Program-made: the position numbers and the translations under genes
Notes under the pieces: model-generated
What the model saw: the letters and a program-made list of their open reading frames with translations, nothing else
What the model was told of the DNA's origin: nothing
The model's database searches: none
From: JBOGEN01 sp050743265
GTDB lineage: Bacteria; Actinomycetota; Actinomycetes; JBOGEN01
Assembly: GCA_050743265.1 (NCBI GenBank)
Contig: JBOGEN010000145.1
Location: 1-32,863, forward strand
Direction: 5' to 3'
Length of the DNA: 32,863 nt
Shown: positions 7,692 to 15,661 of the stretch, in pieces
How positions within the stretch are numbered: the stretch's first letter is position 1
Layout of the letters: each line of letters starts with the position of its first letter

Positions 7692-10457
7692 GTGGCTACC
7701 GGACGCGAACGTTTCTCGATCATCAGCGACGGCCTGCCCAGCCAGCTGCCGGACATCGACCCGGCAGAGACCAGCGAGTGGCTGGAGTCCCTCGACGCGG
7801 TCATCAACGAGCAGGGCCGGGTCCGGGCGCGCTACCTCATGCTGCGGCTGCTCGAGCGGGCGCGCCAGAACCAGGTCGGCGTCCCAGGCCTGCGCAGCAC
7901 CGACTACATCAACACGATCGCGCCCGAGGCAGAGCCCTGGTTCCCCGGGGACGAGCACATCGAGCGGCGCATCCGGGCGTTCATCCGCTGGAACGCGGCG
8001 ATCATGGTGTCCCGGGCGAACCGTCCCGAACTGGGCGTCGGCGGGCACATCGCCACGTACGCGTCGTCGGCCGCGCTGTACGAGGTCGGCTACAACCACT
8101 TCTTCCGCGGCAAGGTCGGCGGGGAGTCCGGTGACCAGGTCTTCTTCCAGGGTCACGCCGCCCCGGGCGTGTACGCGCGGGCGTACCTGGAGGGCCGCCT
8201 TCACGAGGATCGGCTCGACGGCTTCCGCCAGGAGCTCTCCCACCGCGTAGACGGGCTCCCCACCGGGCTCCCCTCGTACCCGCACCCCCGGCTCATGCAG
8301 GACTTCTGGGAGTTCCCCACCGTGTCGATGGGGCTCACCGCCGTCGACTCGATCTACCAGGCGCGGTTCAACCGCTACCTGTACTCCCGCGGGATCGCCG
8401 ACACCACCCGGTCGCACGTCTGGGCGTTCCTCGGCGACGGCGAGATGGACGAGGTCGAGTCGCTCGGCGCCATCGGCGTCGCCAGCCGCGAGGAGCTCGA
8501 CAACCTCACGTTCGTCATCAACTGCAACCTGCAGCGTCTGGACGGGCCCGTCCGCGGCAACGGCAAGATCATCCAAGAGCTGGAGGCGTACTTCCGCGGC
8601 GCGGGCTGGAACGTCATCAAGGTGGTCTGGGGCCGCGACTGGGACCCGCTGCTCGCCCAGGACGTCGACGGCGCACTCGTGCACAAGATGAACACGACGC
8701 CGGACGGCCAGTTCCAGACGTACGCCGTCGAGTCCGGTGCCTACATCAGGCAGAACTTCTTCGGTGACGACGCCCGGCTGCGCAAGATGGCCGAGGGCAT
8801 GAGCGACGAGCAGCTGCAGAAGCTGTCGCGCGGCGGGCATGACTACCGCAAGATCTACGCCGCGTTCAAGGCCGCCCGCGAGCACGTCGGGCAGCCGACC
8901 GTGATCCTCGCCCAGACCATCAAGGGGTGGACACTTGGCCCGAACTTCGAGGGCCGCAACGCCACCCACCAGATGAAGAAGCTCACCAAGGACGACCTGC
9001 GCATGTTTCGGGACCGGCTCTACCTGCCGATCTCGGACGAGGCCCTCGAGGCGCCTCTCCCGCCGTACTTCCACCCCGGGGAGGATTCCGAGGAGATCCA
9101 GTACATGAAGGAGCGCCGGGCCGCGCTCGGCGGTCCGCTGCCCGAGCGCCGAGTACGCGCGAAGCCGCTGAAGCTGCCGGGCGACCCCGTGTACGGGTCG
9201 CTCAAGCAGGGCTCGGGCAAGCAGGCGGTCGCCACGACGATGGCATTCGTCCGGCTGCTCAAGGACCTCATCAAGGACGAGGGCATCGGCGCGCGGTTCG
9301 TCCCGATCATCCCGGACGAGGCACGCACGTTCGGCATGGACTCGCTGTTCCCGACGGCGAAGATCTACTCCCCGCACGGGCAGAACTACGAGGCGGTCGA
9401 CCGCGACCTGATCCTGTCGTACAAGGAGCACGAGCAGGGCCAGATCCTGCACGAGGGCATCAGCGAAGCAGGGGCGATGGGATCCTTCATCGCCGCGGGC
9501 ACGTCGTACGCCACGCACAGCGAGCACATGATCCCGATCTACATCTTCTACTCGATGTTCGGGTTCCAGCGGACCGGCGACTTCATGTGGGCGGCCGCCG
9601 ACCAGATGACCCGCGGCTTCCTGCTCGGCGCCACCGCCGGGCGGACGACGCTGACCGGGGAGGGCCTCCAGCACAACGACGGGCACTCGCCGCTGCTCGC
9701 CTCGACGAACCCGGCCTGCATCTCGTACGACCCGGCGTGGGCGTTCGAGATGGCGTACATCACCCAGGACGCGCTCCGGCGCATGTACGGCTCGACCGAG
9801 GAGCACCCGAACGGCGAGGACGTCTTCTACTACCTCACCATCTACAACGAGCCGCTGGTCCAGCCGCCGGAGCCGGAGAACCTGGACGTGGACGGGCTGC
9901 TCTGCGGCCTGTACCTGTACCGGGAGGCGCACGGGGACGGCGAGCGACCGCGCGCCCAGGTGCTCGCGTCCGGCGTCGGCGTGCCGTGGGCGCTCGCGGC
10001 GCAGCAGCGGCTCGCCGAGGACTGGGGCGTTCTCGCGGACGTCTGGTCCGCGACGTCGTGGACGGAGCTGCGGCGTGAGGCGATCGTCTGCGACGCCGAG
10101 AACCTGCTGAACCCGGACGGCGAGCAGCGCGTCCCGTACGTGACGCGGGCGCTCGAGGGCCGTCAGGGCCCGGTCGTCGCGGTGAGCGACTACATGCGCC
10201 AGGTGCCGGACCAGATCTCGCGGTGGGTGCCGGGCGACTACGCCTCGCTCGGCACCGACGGGTTCGGCCTCTCCGACACCCGCGGAGCCGTACGTCGCCA
10301 TTTCAAGGTGGACGCCGAGTCGATCACCGTCGCGGTGCTGCGCGAGCTGGCGCGACGCGGCGAGGTCAAACCGGAGATGGTTCGGGAGGCACTGGACCGG
10401 TACCGCATCGACGACGTGACCGCGGCCGGCGTCGGCACGGTGGGCGGCGACGCCTGA
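7692..10457 (+). CDS. aceE: Pyruvate dehydrogenase E1 component, homodimeric type
   Basis: A cytoplasmic enzyme of 921 residues. It decarboxylates pyruvate with thiamine diphosphate and passes the acetyl group to the lipoyl domain of E2, feeding acetyl-CoA to the TCA cycle and fatty acid synthesis. The ThDP motif is present (GDG at 248-250 to NCN at 277-279), as are the E1 signatures ILHEGISEAGAMGSFIAAGTSYATH and GLQHNDGHSPLLAS. The length is normal for the single-chain bacterial E1. The start is GTG 7692, just before GLPSQLPDIDP, where homologues begin. No E2 or E3 gene is in the window. M. tuberculosis aceE (Rv2241) also lies close to the fab operon. Confidence 0.97.
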   Translation: MATGRERFSIISDGLPSQLPDIDPAETSEWLESLDAVINEQGRVRARYLMLRLLERARQNQVGVPGLRSTDYINTIAPEAEPWFPGDEHIERRIRAFIRWNAAIMVSRANRPELGVGGHIATYASSAALYEVGYNHFFRGKVGGESGDQVFFQGHAAPGVYARAYLEGRLHEDRLDGFRQELSHRVDGLPTGLPSYPHPRLMQDFWEFPTVSMGLTAVDSIYQARFNRYLYSRGIADTTRSHVWAFLGDGEMDEVESLGAIGVASREELDNLTFVINCNLQRLDGPVRGNGKIIQELEAYFRGAGWNVIKVVWGRDWDPLLAQDVDGALVHKMNTTPDGQFQTYAVESGAYIRQNFFGDDARLRKMAEGMSDEQLQKLSRGGHDYRKIYAAFKAAREHVGQPTVILAQTIKGWTLGPNFEGRNATHQMKKLTKDDLRMFRDRLYLPISDEALEAPLPPYFHPGEDSEEIQYMKERRAALGGPLPERRVRAKPLKLPGDPVYGSLKQGSGKQAVATTMAFVRLLKDLIKDEGIGARFVPIIPDEARTFGMDSLFPTAKIYSPHGQNYEAVDRDLILSYKEHEQGQILHEGISEAGAMGSFIAAGTSYATHSEHMIPIYIFYSMFGFQRTGDFMWAAADQMTRGFLLGATAGRTTLTGEGLQHNDGHSPLLASTNPACISYDPAWAFEMAYITQDALRRMYGSTEEHPNGEDVFYYLTIYNEPLVQPPEPENLDVDGLLCGLYLYREAHGDGERPRAQVLASGVGVPWALAAQQRLAEDWGVLADVWSATSWTELRREAIVCDAENLLNPDGEQRVPYVTRALEGRQGPVVAVSDYMRQVPDQISRWVPGDYASLGTDGFGLSDTRGAVRRHFKVDAESITVAVLRELARRGEVKPEMVREALDRYRIDDVTAAGVGTVGGDA

Positions 10458-10464
10458 CGCCGGC

Positions 10465-10498
10465 GCCGACCTCGCCGCGCTCGCGTGGCGAGGTCGGC
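10465..10498 (+). terminator. Perfect hairpin after aceE
   Basis: The arms GCCGACCTCGCC and GGCGAGGTCGGC (12 bp) flank a 10-base loop, 7 bases after the aceE stop. There is no T-run, as is common in actinobacterial terminators. It lies between convergent aceE and the membrane-protein gene. A second copy of the right arm occurs near 10533-10545, inside the end of the membrane-protein gene. Confidence 0.65.
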
Positions 10499-10503
10499 GG
10501 ACC

Positions 10504-11082
10504 TCAGCGTGGCGACGCCGGCGGGCGTTCGCGTGGCGAGGTCGGCGCGGGCACCTGCAGCAGGCCCGCCCACAGGTCGCTCGTGACGCCGTGCTCCTCG
10601 AGCCGCTGACGGATCCGCTCGACCACGGTCGTCGTGGGCAGCGCGAGCATCATCAGCGGCCAGCCCAGGATGAAGCCTGCCGTCCAGGGGGTCGCCGAGT
10701 GGGCGACGATCGCCATGACGAAGCCGGTGAACACCGGCGTGCTCGCGACGACGACCTGGAACAGCACCTGGCTGCGGAACACGACGAGCGCCTCCGCGCG
10801 TGCCTCGGGCGGGCCGAGACGTGGAGCGAGCGGCGACACGGTCTCGGCCACGAGCCGTGCGAGCCCCATGGTGACGACGACCGCGCCGGCGACGACGAGC
10901 AGCGCCCACGCGGGCATCGCACGCGTGCCGAGGGGGATGAACGGGACCCACACCCAGAGCAGCACCGGGGTCATCACCAGCGCGAACGCGAGGCGACGCG
11001 TCGCCCCCAGCTGACCGGTCCCGGTCCGCAACGAGGCGACGTAGCCCGGGTCCTGGGCAGGTCCGGGAGCAGGGGGAAGCAT
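10504..11082 (-). CDS. Small integral membrane protein, unknown function
   Basis: A protein of about 192 residues that I do not recognise. After a ~28-residue cytoplasm-like N-terminus there are about four hydrophobic segments: LAFALVMTPVLLWVWVPFIPL, AWALLVVAGAVVVTMGLARLV, VLFQVVVASTPVFTGFVMAIVA, and AGFILGWPLMMLALPTTTVV. The last ~40 residues are charged, ending in a proline/arginine tail encoded by a repeat shared with the aceE terminator. No catalytic motif is visible. The start may be ATG 11082 or the adjoining GTG 11085; no clear ribosome site precedes either, so the message may be leaderless. It is the last gene of a minus-strand block. Confidence 0.75.
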   Translation of the reverse strand: MLPPAPGPAQDPGYVASLRTGTGQLGATRRLAFALVMTPVLLWVWVPFIPLGTRAMPAWALLVVAGAVVVTMGLARLVAETVSPLAPRLGPPEARAEALVVFRSQVLFQVVVASTPVFTGFVMAIVAHSATPWTAGFILGWPLMMLALPTTTVVERIRQRLEEHGVTSDLWAGLLQVPAPTSPRERPPASPR

Positions 11083-11118
11083 CACGGAGGATGACGGTAG
11101 CGAATACCCCGGGTGCGG

Positions 11119-11871
11119 TCACGGCCCGATCGACGCGTGCATCTCCCACACCAGCACCTCCGCGTCGCCGAGTGCGCTCACGCGAGGACCGTCGGAGCCG
11201 ACGACACGTGCGGCGTCACCTGTGTGGAGCCGTCCGGTGCCCTCGAGGTCGACGGCACCGCGTGCGACGTAGAGGTGCACGAAGCGGGCCACCGGTAGCG
11301 CGACCACGTCACCGGCGTAGAGCCGGGCGGAGTGCAGGGCCGCGTCCTGCTGGTGCAGGGAGATGGCGGCCTCGTGCCGCGCCATACCGGACGCGACCGG
11401 GACCAGCCCGCCGTCCTCGAGCTCACGGGTGATGTCGCGCTGCTCGTACGCGGGGCGCAGCCGCGCGGTGTCCGGCGCCACCCACATCTGCACGAAGTGC
11501 ACCGGGTCCTCGTGGGACGCGTCGCCGGTCAGGCGCCATGCGTCGTTCTTCTCCGAGTGCAGGATGCCGGTGCCCGCGCTCATCCGCTGTGCGAGGCCCG
11601 GGTGGATGACGCCGCTGTGCCCTTCCGAGTCCTGGTGGACGAGCTGGCCCTCGAGCACCCAGGTGACGATCTCCATGTCGCGGTGCGGGTGCGTCTCGAA
11701 CCCGGTGCCGGGTGCGACGACGTCGTCGTTGGAGACGAGCAGCAGACCGAAGTGCGTGTTGGCCGGGTCGTAATGCGGGCCGAACGAGAAGGAGTGCCGC
11801 GACTGGAGCCACCCTGCGCGGGTGGCGAACCGGTCCGCCGCACGCTGCACCTCCACGTGCGGGGCGCTCAT
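11119..11871 (-). CDS. Pirin family protein (bicupin)
   Basis: A 250-residue double-cupin protein. The pirin metal site is visible: THPHRDMEIVTW supplies two histidines and GILHSEKND the later His and Glu. HQDSEGHSGVIHPGLAQRMSAG and FVQMWVAPD are also typical. Some pirins are quercetin dioxygenases or redox-sensitive regulators, and one in Serratia was reported to bind the pyruvate dehydrogenase E1 subunit; which applies here is unknown. ATG 11871 overlaps the stop of the upstream M20 hydrolase as ATGA, so the two are translated as a coupled pair. Confidence 0.92.
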   Translation of the reverse strand: MSAPHVEVQRAADRFATRAGWLQSRHSFSFGPHYDPANTHFGLLLVSNDDVVAPGTGFETHPHRDMEIVTWVLEGQLVHQDSEGHSGVIHPGLAQRMSAGTGILHSEKNDAWRLTGDASHEDPVHFVQMWVAPDTARLRPAYEQRDITRELEDGGLVPVASGMARHEAAISLHQQDAALHSARLYAGDVVALPVARFVHLYVARGAVDLEGTGRLHTGDAARVVGSDGPRVSALGDAEVLVWEMHASIGP

Positions 11872-13196
11872 CCGGGCCGCTCGTCCAGCAGCCTCGCGAC
11901 GTCGAGCGCGCCCCCGTCCTCCGCGAACGCGTCCGCGACGGCCGTACGCAGCTCCGCGTCGGCGAGGAAGTCGGCGACGGTGAGGGCCAGCCCCGCCGCC
12001 CCGTCGGCGACGGCGTCGTCCGCGGCCTCGGTCGACGCCGCCGCGGCGAACTCCACCGTGTGCAGGGAGGTGCCGGGCGGGGCGAGCGCGAGCATCGGAT
12101 GGATCGCGGGGATGCGGACGGAGACGTTCCCGAGGTCCGTGGACCCGGTGAACGCCTCCGGCACAATCCCGGCGGGCAGCACCTGCCGTCCGCGCGCGCT
12201 GGCGCGGACGGCGTACCGGGCGGCCAGCGGCCCGTTGTGGCGGATCGGCAGGTACGCCGGCTGCGGGTCCCACGTCACGTCCACAGCCGTCCCGGTCGCG
12301 GCGGCGGCGCCGGTGAACACGTCCTGCGCGCGGGCGCAGAGGTCCGTCAGGGTCTCCGGCTCGGACGAGCGGAGGTAGAACAGCGCCGCCGCCCGCTCGG
12401 GGACGACGTTCGCGCGCGCGCCGCCATCCGTGATGATGCCGTGCACCCGGTCCGTGGGCGGGATGTGCTGGCGCAGCGCGGCAATCCCGGTGTACGCCGC
12501 CACGACGCCGTCGAGCGCGTTGCGCCCCATGAACGGCATCGCGGACGCGTGCGCGGCGACACCGCGGTAGGTCACCTCGACGACCCGCCGGCCGAGGAAC
12601 GGGTGGTCGGCCACGTCGTAGTCGAACGGGTGCAGCATCAAGGCGGCGTCCACGTCGTCGAAAGCACCCGCCCGGGCGAGCACCTCCTTGCCGCCGCCGC
12701 CCTCCTCCGCGGGCGTGCCGAGCAGGACGACAGACCCCCCCAGGGCCTGCACCTGCTCCGCCACGGCGCAGAAGGCGCCGACGGCGGTGGCCGCGATCAC
12801 GTTGTGTCCGCACGCGTGCCCCACGCCCGGCAGCGCGTCGTACTCCGCGAGGACGGCGACCCGCGGACGTCCCGCGCCGGCCTGGGCGCGCAGCGCGGTC
12901 TCGACCCCCAGCACCCCGGTCTCGACGTCGTGCCCGGCCTCGCGGAGATACGCCGCGATGGCCGCGACGGCATGGTGCTCGGCGAACCCCTCCTCGGGAT
13001 GGGCGTGCACGTCGTGGCTCAGCGCGCACAACGCGTCCCGGCTGCTCGCGACGGCGGCCGTGACGGCGTCGGCGACGTCGTCGGACACACCCCCGTACGG
13101 GGACGTGACCGGCTCGGCCTCGGCGACCAGCCGTGCCGTCCGGGCGGCGAGGCGCTCCAGGTAGGTGGGGTCGGGCTTCTGCGGAGAGGCGGTCAT
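11868..13196 (-). CDS. M20 family amidohydrolase (M20D, AbgB/PepD-like)
   Basis: A zinc hydrolase of about 442 residues that removes acyl or aminobenzoyl groups from amino acids or small peptides; the exact substrate is not predictable. M20D features in order are VHAHPEEGF, LAEYDALPGVGHACGHN (metal ligands with the Cys/His pair of the subfamily), TPAEEGGGGKEVL (catalytic Glu), and the dimerisation insert ending in ITDGGARANVVPE. A late metal-binding His lies in SLHTVEFAAAAS. The start may be ATG 13196 or GTG 13202, two codons earlier; neither has a strong ribosome site. It is coupled to the downstream pirin gene by an ATGA overlap. Confidence 0.9.
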   Translation of the reverse strand: MTASPQKPDPTYLERLAARTARLVAEAEPVTSPYGGVSDDVADAVTAAVASSRDALCALSHDVHAHPEEGFAEHHAVAAIAAYLREAGHDVETGVLGVETALRAQAGAGRPRVAVLAEYDALPGVGHACGHNVIAATAVGAFCAVAEQVQALGGSVVLLGTPAEEGGGGKEVLARAGAFDDVDAALMLHPFDYDVADHPFLGRRVVEVTYRGVAAHASAMPFMGRNALDGVVAAYTGIAALRQHIPPTDRVHGIITDGGARANVVPERAAALFYLRSSEPETLTDLCARAQDVFTGAAAATGTAVDVTWDPQPAYLPIRHNGPLAARYAVRASARGRQVLPAGIVPEAFTGSTDLGNVSVRIPAIHPMLALAPPGTSLHTVEFAAAASTEAADDAVADGAAGLALTVADFLADAELRTAVADAFAEDGGALDVARLLDERPG

Positions 13197-13295
13197 GGGC
13201 ACGAGTGTTCCGCATCGAGGTTGCTGGGCGCCCGCAGCCGGGGCCCTCGGCTGGGCCTTCGGCCGGGGCAGGTGCGCTCCGGCCCGGGCCCTCGG

Positions 13296-14342
13296 TCAGT
13301 CGTGCCGGGCGGTCCAGGCCAACAGGGCGTCCACGTCCCAGGTGTTGACGACCTGCTCGACCGGGACGCCGCAAGCGGCCGCGCGCTCGCACCCGTAGGG
13401 CTGCCAGTCCAGCTGGCCCGGCGCGTGTGCGTCCGTGTCGATGCTCACGCGGCAGCCCGCCTCGACCGCCAGCCGGAGCAGGCGTTTCGGCGGGTCGAGC
13501 CGTTCGGGACGAGAGTTGACCTCGACGGCGACCCCGAACCTCCGGCACGCCTCGAAGACGATCTCGTGGTCGAACTCGCTCTCCGGACGGGTGCCGCGCC
13601 CCCCGGTGACCAGTCGTCCCGTGCAGTGGCCGAGCACGTCGGCGTGGGGGTTCGCGATCGCGGTGACCATCCGCCGGGTCATCTCGTCCCGGGGCATCCG
13701 CAGCTTCGAGTGCACGCTGGCGACCACGACGTCGAGGCGGGCCAGCACGACCTCGTCGTGGTCGAGGCTGCCGTCCTCGCGGATGTCGGTCTCGGTGCCG
13801 GTGAGGATGCGGAACGGGGCCAGGCGCTCGTTCAGCTCGGCGACGACGTCGAGCTGCGTCATCAGCCGGTCCCTCGACAGGCCGTTGGCCACGGTGAGCT
13901 GCGGCGAGTGGTCGGTGAGCGCGACGTACGCGTGGCCGAGGTCGCGGGCGGTGCGGGCCATCTCCTCGATCGGGCTCCCCCCGTCCGACCAGTCCGAGTG
14001 CGTGTGCAGGTCTCCCTGCAGGGCCGCACGCAGCTCCGCCCCTCCCTCGGCGACGGGCCGCCCGTCGGTCGACTCGAGTCGGCGGAGGTAGACGGGCTCC
14101 TCGCCCGCGAGCGACTCGGCCACTGCCGTCGCGGTGACCTTGCCGACGCCCTTGAGCTCGGTCAGGGTGCCCTCGCTCACCCGGTCGGCGAGCTCGGCCT
14201 CGTCCAGCCCTGCGACGACGTCCGCGGCCGTACGGAACGCCTTGACCCGGTACGTCGGCTCGCGGGCACGCTCGAGCCAGAAGGCGATGCGGCGCAGGTC
14301 CGCCACCGGGTCGCGGGGCTCCTCGGCCCGTCGGGGGGTCAC
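13296..14342 (-). CDS. PHP-domain phosphoesterase with N-terminal helix-hairpin-helix domain
   Basis: A 348-residue protein resembling DNA polymerase X without its polymerase domain. Residues ~10-95 are a helical DNA-binding region with the HhH motif LKGVGKVTATAV. Residues ~108-340 form a PHP metal-dependent hydrolase with LHTHSDWSDGG (H113, H115), TDHS (D144, H145), GTETDI, VNSRPERLD and SIDTDAH as metal-binding motifs. PHP domains of this type act as 3'-5' exonucleases or phosphatases in DNA repair; the substrate here is inferred only. GTG 14342 follows GAGAGGA by 8 bases. It is divergent from the fab regulator, with a 75-bp gap between them. Confidence 0.88.
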   Translation of the reverse strand: MTPRRAEEPRDPVADLRRIAFWLERAREPTYRVKAFRTAADVVAGLDEAELADRVSEGTLTELKGVGKVTATAVAESLAGEEPVYLRRLESTDGRPVAEGGAELRAALQGDLHTHSDWSDGGSPIEEMARTARDLGHAYVALTDHSPQLTVANGLSRDRLMTQLDVVAELNERLAPFRILTGTETDIREDGSLDHDEVVLARLDVVVASVHSKLRMPRDEMTRRMVTAIANPHADVLGHCTGRLVTGGRGTRPESEFDHEIVFEACRRFGVAVEVNSRPERLDPPKRLLRLAVEAGCRVSIDTDAHAPGQLDWQPYGCERAAACGVPVEQVVNTWDVDALLAWTARHD

Positions 14343-14404
14343 GGGTCGATCCTCTCCCGTCCCGTGTCCCGGGCTCCAGACCCGCTCCCCCGGCACGTGC
14401 TGGC

Positions 14405-14420
14405 CTACGCTGCGGCTGTG
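14405..14420 (+). promoter_or_regulatory. Possible -10 element for a leaderless regulator mRNA
   Basis: TACGCT at 14405-14410 ends 7 bases before the GTG chosen as the start of the fab regulator, the spacing expected if transcription begins at the start codon. No good -35 is visible, and no ribosome site precedes this GTG. Leaderless messages are common in actinobacteria, so this is plausible but weak. Confidence 0.35.
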
Positions 14421-15581
14421 GTCCCACGACGCCGTGCCGCGACCGTGCGTCGCCTCGAGCGCGCTACCGGCGCGCTGGCGTCGGCCGCGATCGCGCGGAT
14501 GGACGACCAGCTGCCGTGGTACCGGGCCATGCCTCCGGACAACCGCTCCTGGGTGGGGCTCGTCGCACAGGCCGGAATCGCCGCGTTCGTCGAGTGGTTC
14601 CGTACGCCGGACCGGCCGCAGGCCATCACCGCCGACGTGTTCGGCACCGCCCCCCGCGAGCTCACGCGGGCGGTGACGCTGCAGCAGACGGTGGAGCTCG
14701 TCCGGGTCGTCATCGCGATCGTCGAGGAGCAGGTCGACGAGCTCGCCGCCCCGGGCGAGGAGCCGATGCTCCGCGAGGCCGTCCTCAAGTACTCCCGCGA
14801 GGTGGCCTTCGCCGCGGCCCAGGTGTACGCCCAGGCGGCCGAGGCCCGGGGCGCGTGGGACGCGCGGCTCGAGGCGCTCGTGGTCGACGCGCTGCTCCGC
14901 GGGGAGGCCGACGAGGCCGTCCGCTCGCGGGCTGCCGCACTGGGCTGGGGATCGCCCGACTCGGTGGTCGTGGTGGCCGGCACCGTGCCGCACGACGACC
15001 CCGAAGCGGTCGTCGACGACATCCAACGCGGAGCACGGCACGCCCGCCTCGACGTGCTCGCCGGGGTCCACGGGGACCGGCTGATCGCGATCCTCGGCGG
15101 GGTGGACGACCCGGTCCGGGCCGCCCGGGCCCTGGCCGGCCAGTTCGGCCCGGGCGCCGTCGTGGTCGGGCCGACCGTCCCTGACCTGATGGGCGCCGCA
15201 GACTCGGCCCGCTCCGCGGTGGCCGGGCTGCGGGCCGTGGCCGCCTGGCCGGACGCCCCGCGGCCCGTCCTGGCCGACGACCTGCTGCCCGAACGCGTGC
15301 TGGCCGGGGACGAGGAGGCGCGTCGGCTCCTCGTGGAGGAGGTCTACAGACCCCTGGTCAAGGCCGGTGCCGTGCTGCACGAGACCGTGTCCGCGTACCT
15401 GGAGCAGTCGTCCTCGCTGGAGGCGGCCGCCCGGTTGCTCTACGTCCACCCGAACACGGTGCGCTACCGCCTGCGCCGCGTGGAGGAGGTGACCGGGCTC
15501 ACAGCCGGTGACCCCCGGGCAGCGTACGCGCTTCGGGTGGCGCTGGCGCTGGGTCGCCTGCGGGATTCCCCTGATCTGTAG
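14418..15581 (+). CDS. fasR: PucR/CdaR-type transcriptional regulator of fatty acid synthesis (FasR-like)
   Basis: A 387-residue regulator directly in front of fabD, the place taken by FasR in Streptomyces coelicolor and Rv2242 in M. tuberculosis; Streptomyces FasR activates the fabD-fabH-acpP-fabF operon. The N-terminal ~160 residues are helical and conserved in this subfamily (MDDQLPWYRAMPPDNRSWVGLVAQAGI). The middle is a degenerate GGDEF-like region. The C-terminus is the PucR helix-turn-helix: SAYLEQSSSLEAAARLLYVHPNTVRYRLRRVEEVTGL. GTG 14418 was chosen by homology; GTG 14397 is possible. Its stop codon lies inside a 15-base palindrome before fabD. Confidence 0.9.
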   Translation: MVPRRRAATVRRLERATGALASAAIARMDDQLPWYRAMPPDNRSWVGLVAQAGIAAFVEWFRTPDRPQAITADVFGTAPRELTRAVTLQQTVELVRVVIAIVEEQVDELAAPGEEPMLREAVLKYSREVAFAAAQVYAQAAEARGAWDARLEALVVDALLRGEADEAVRSRAAALGWGSPDSVVVVAGTVPHDDPEAVVDDIQRGARHARLDVLAGVHGDRLIAILGGVDDPVRAARALAGQFGPGAVVVGPTVPDLMGAADSARSAVAGLRAVAAWPDAPRPVLADDLLPERVLAGDEEARRLLVEEVYRPLVKAGAVLHETVSAYLEQSSSLEAAARLLYVHPNTVRYRLRRVEEVTGLTAGDPRAAYALRVALALGRLRDSPDL

Positions 15582-15591
15582 GATTCCTACA
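15577..15591 (+). promoter_or_regulatory. Palindromic operator candidate upstream of fabD
   Basis: TGTAGGATTCCTACA is a perfect 15-base palindrome about a central T, overlapping the regulator's stop codon and 70 bases before the fabD start. The core GGATTCC also occurs at 15563-15569, 18 bases upstream, and a related GGAATC lies near 15603. A site spaced like this in front of the fab operon, beside its regulator gene, is a natural target for FasR. Binding is inferred, not shown. Confidence 0.55.
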
Positions 15592-15661
15592 AATCCAGGC
15601 CCGGAATCTTCGTCCCTGGCGATACCCGGGCTGTCCGGTCCGAGCAGGCAGGGTAGGGAGC

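Noticed and set aside
7599..10301. A 900-codon open frame antisense to aceE
   Set aside because: It is a mirror of aceE codon bias in high-GC DNA, has biased His/Val/Arg/Asp-rich composition and no recognisable domain.
13203..13295. Repeated GCCCTCGG-type blocks between the M20 and PHP genes
   Set aside because: Short, imperfect GC-rich repeats with no regular spacing; not a CRISPR array or clear operator.
11712..14417. Long in-frame extension upstream of the fab regulator
   Set aside because: It runs antisense to the M20 and PHP genes; family homology begins only near 14418.
14343..15449. Upstream extension of the PHP gene frame
   Set aside because: It is antisense to the regulator and lacks PHP or HhH features; GTG 14342 has a good ribosome site.
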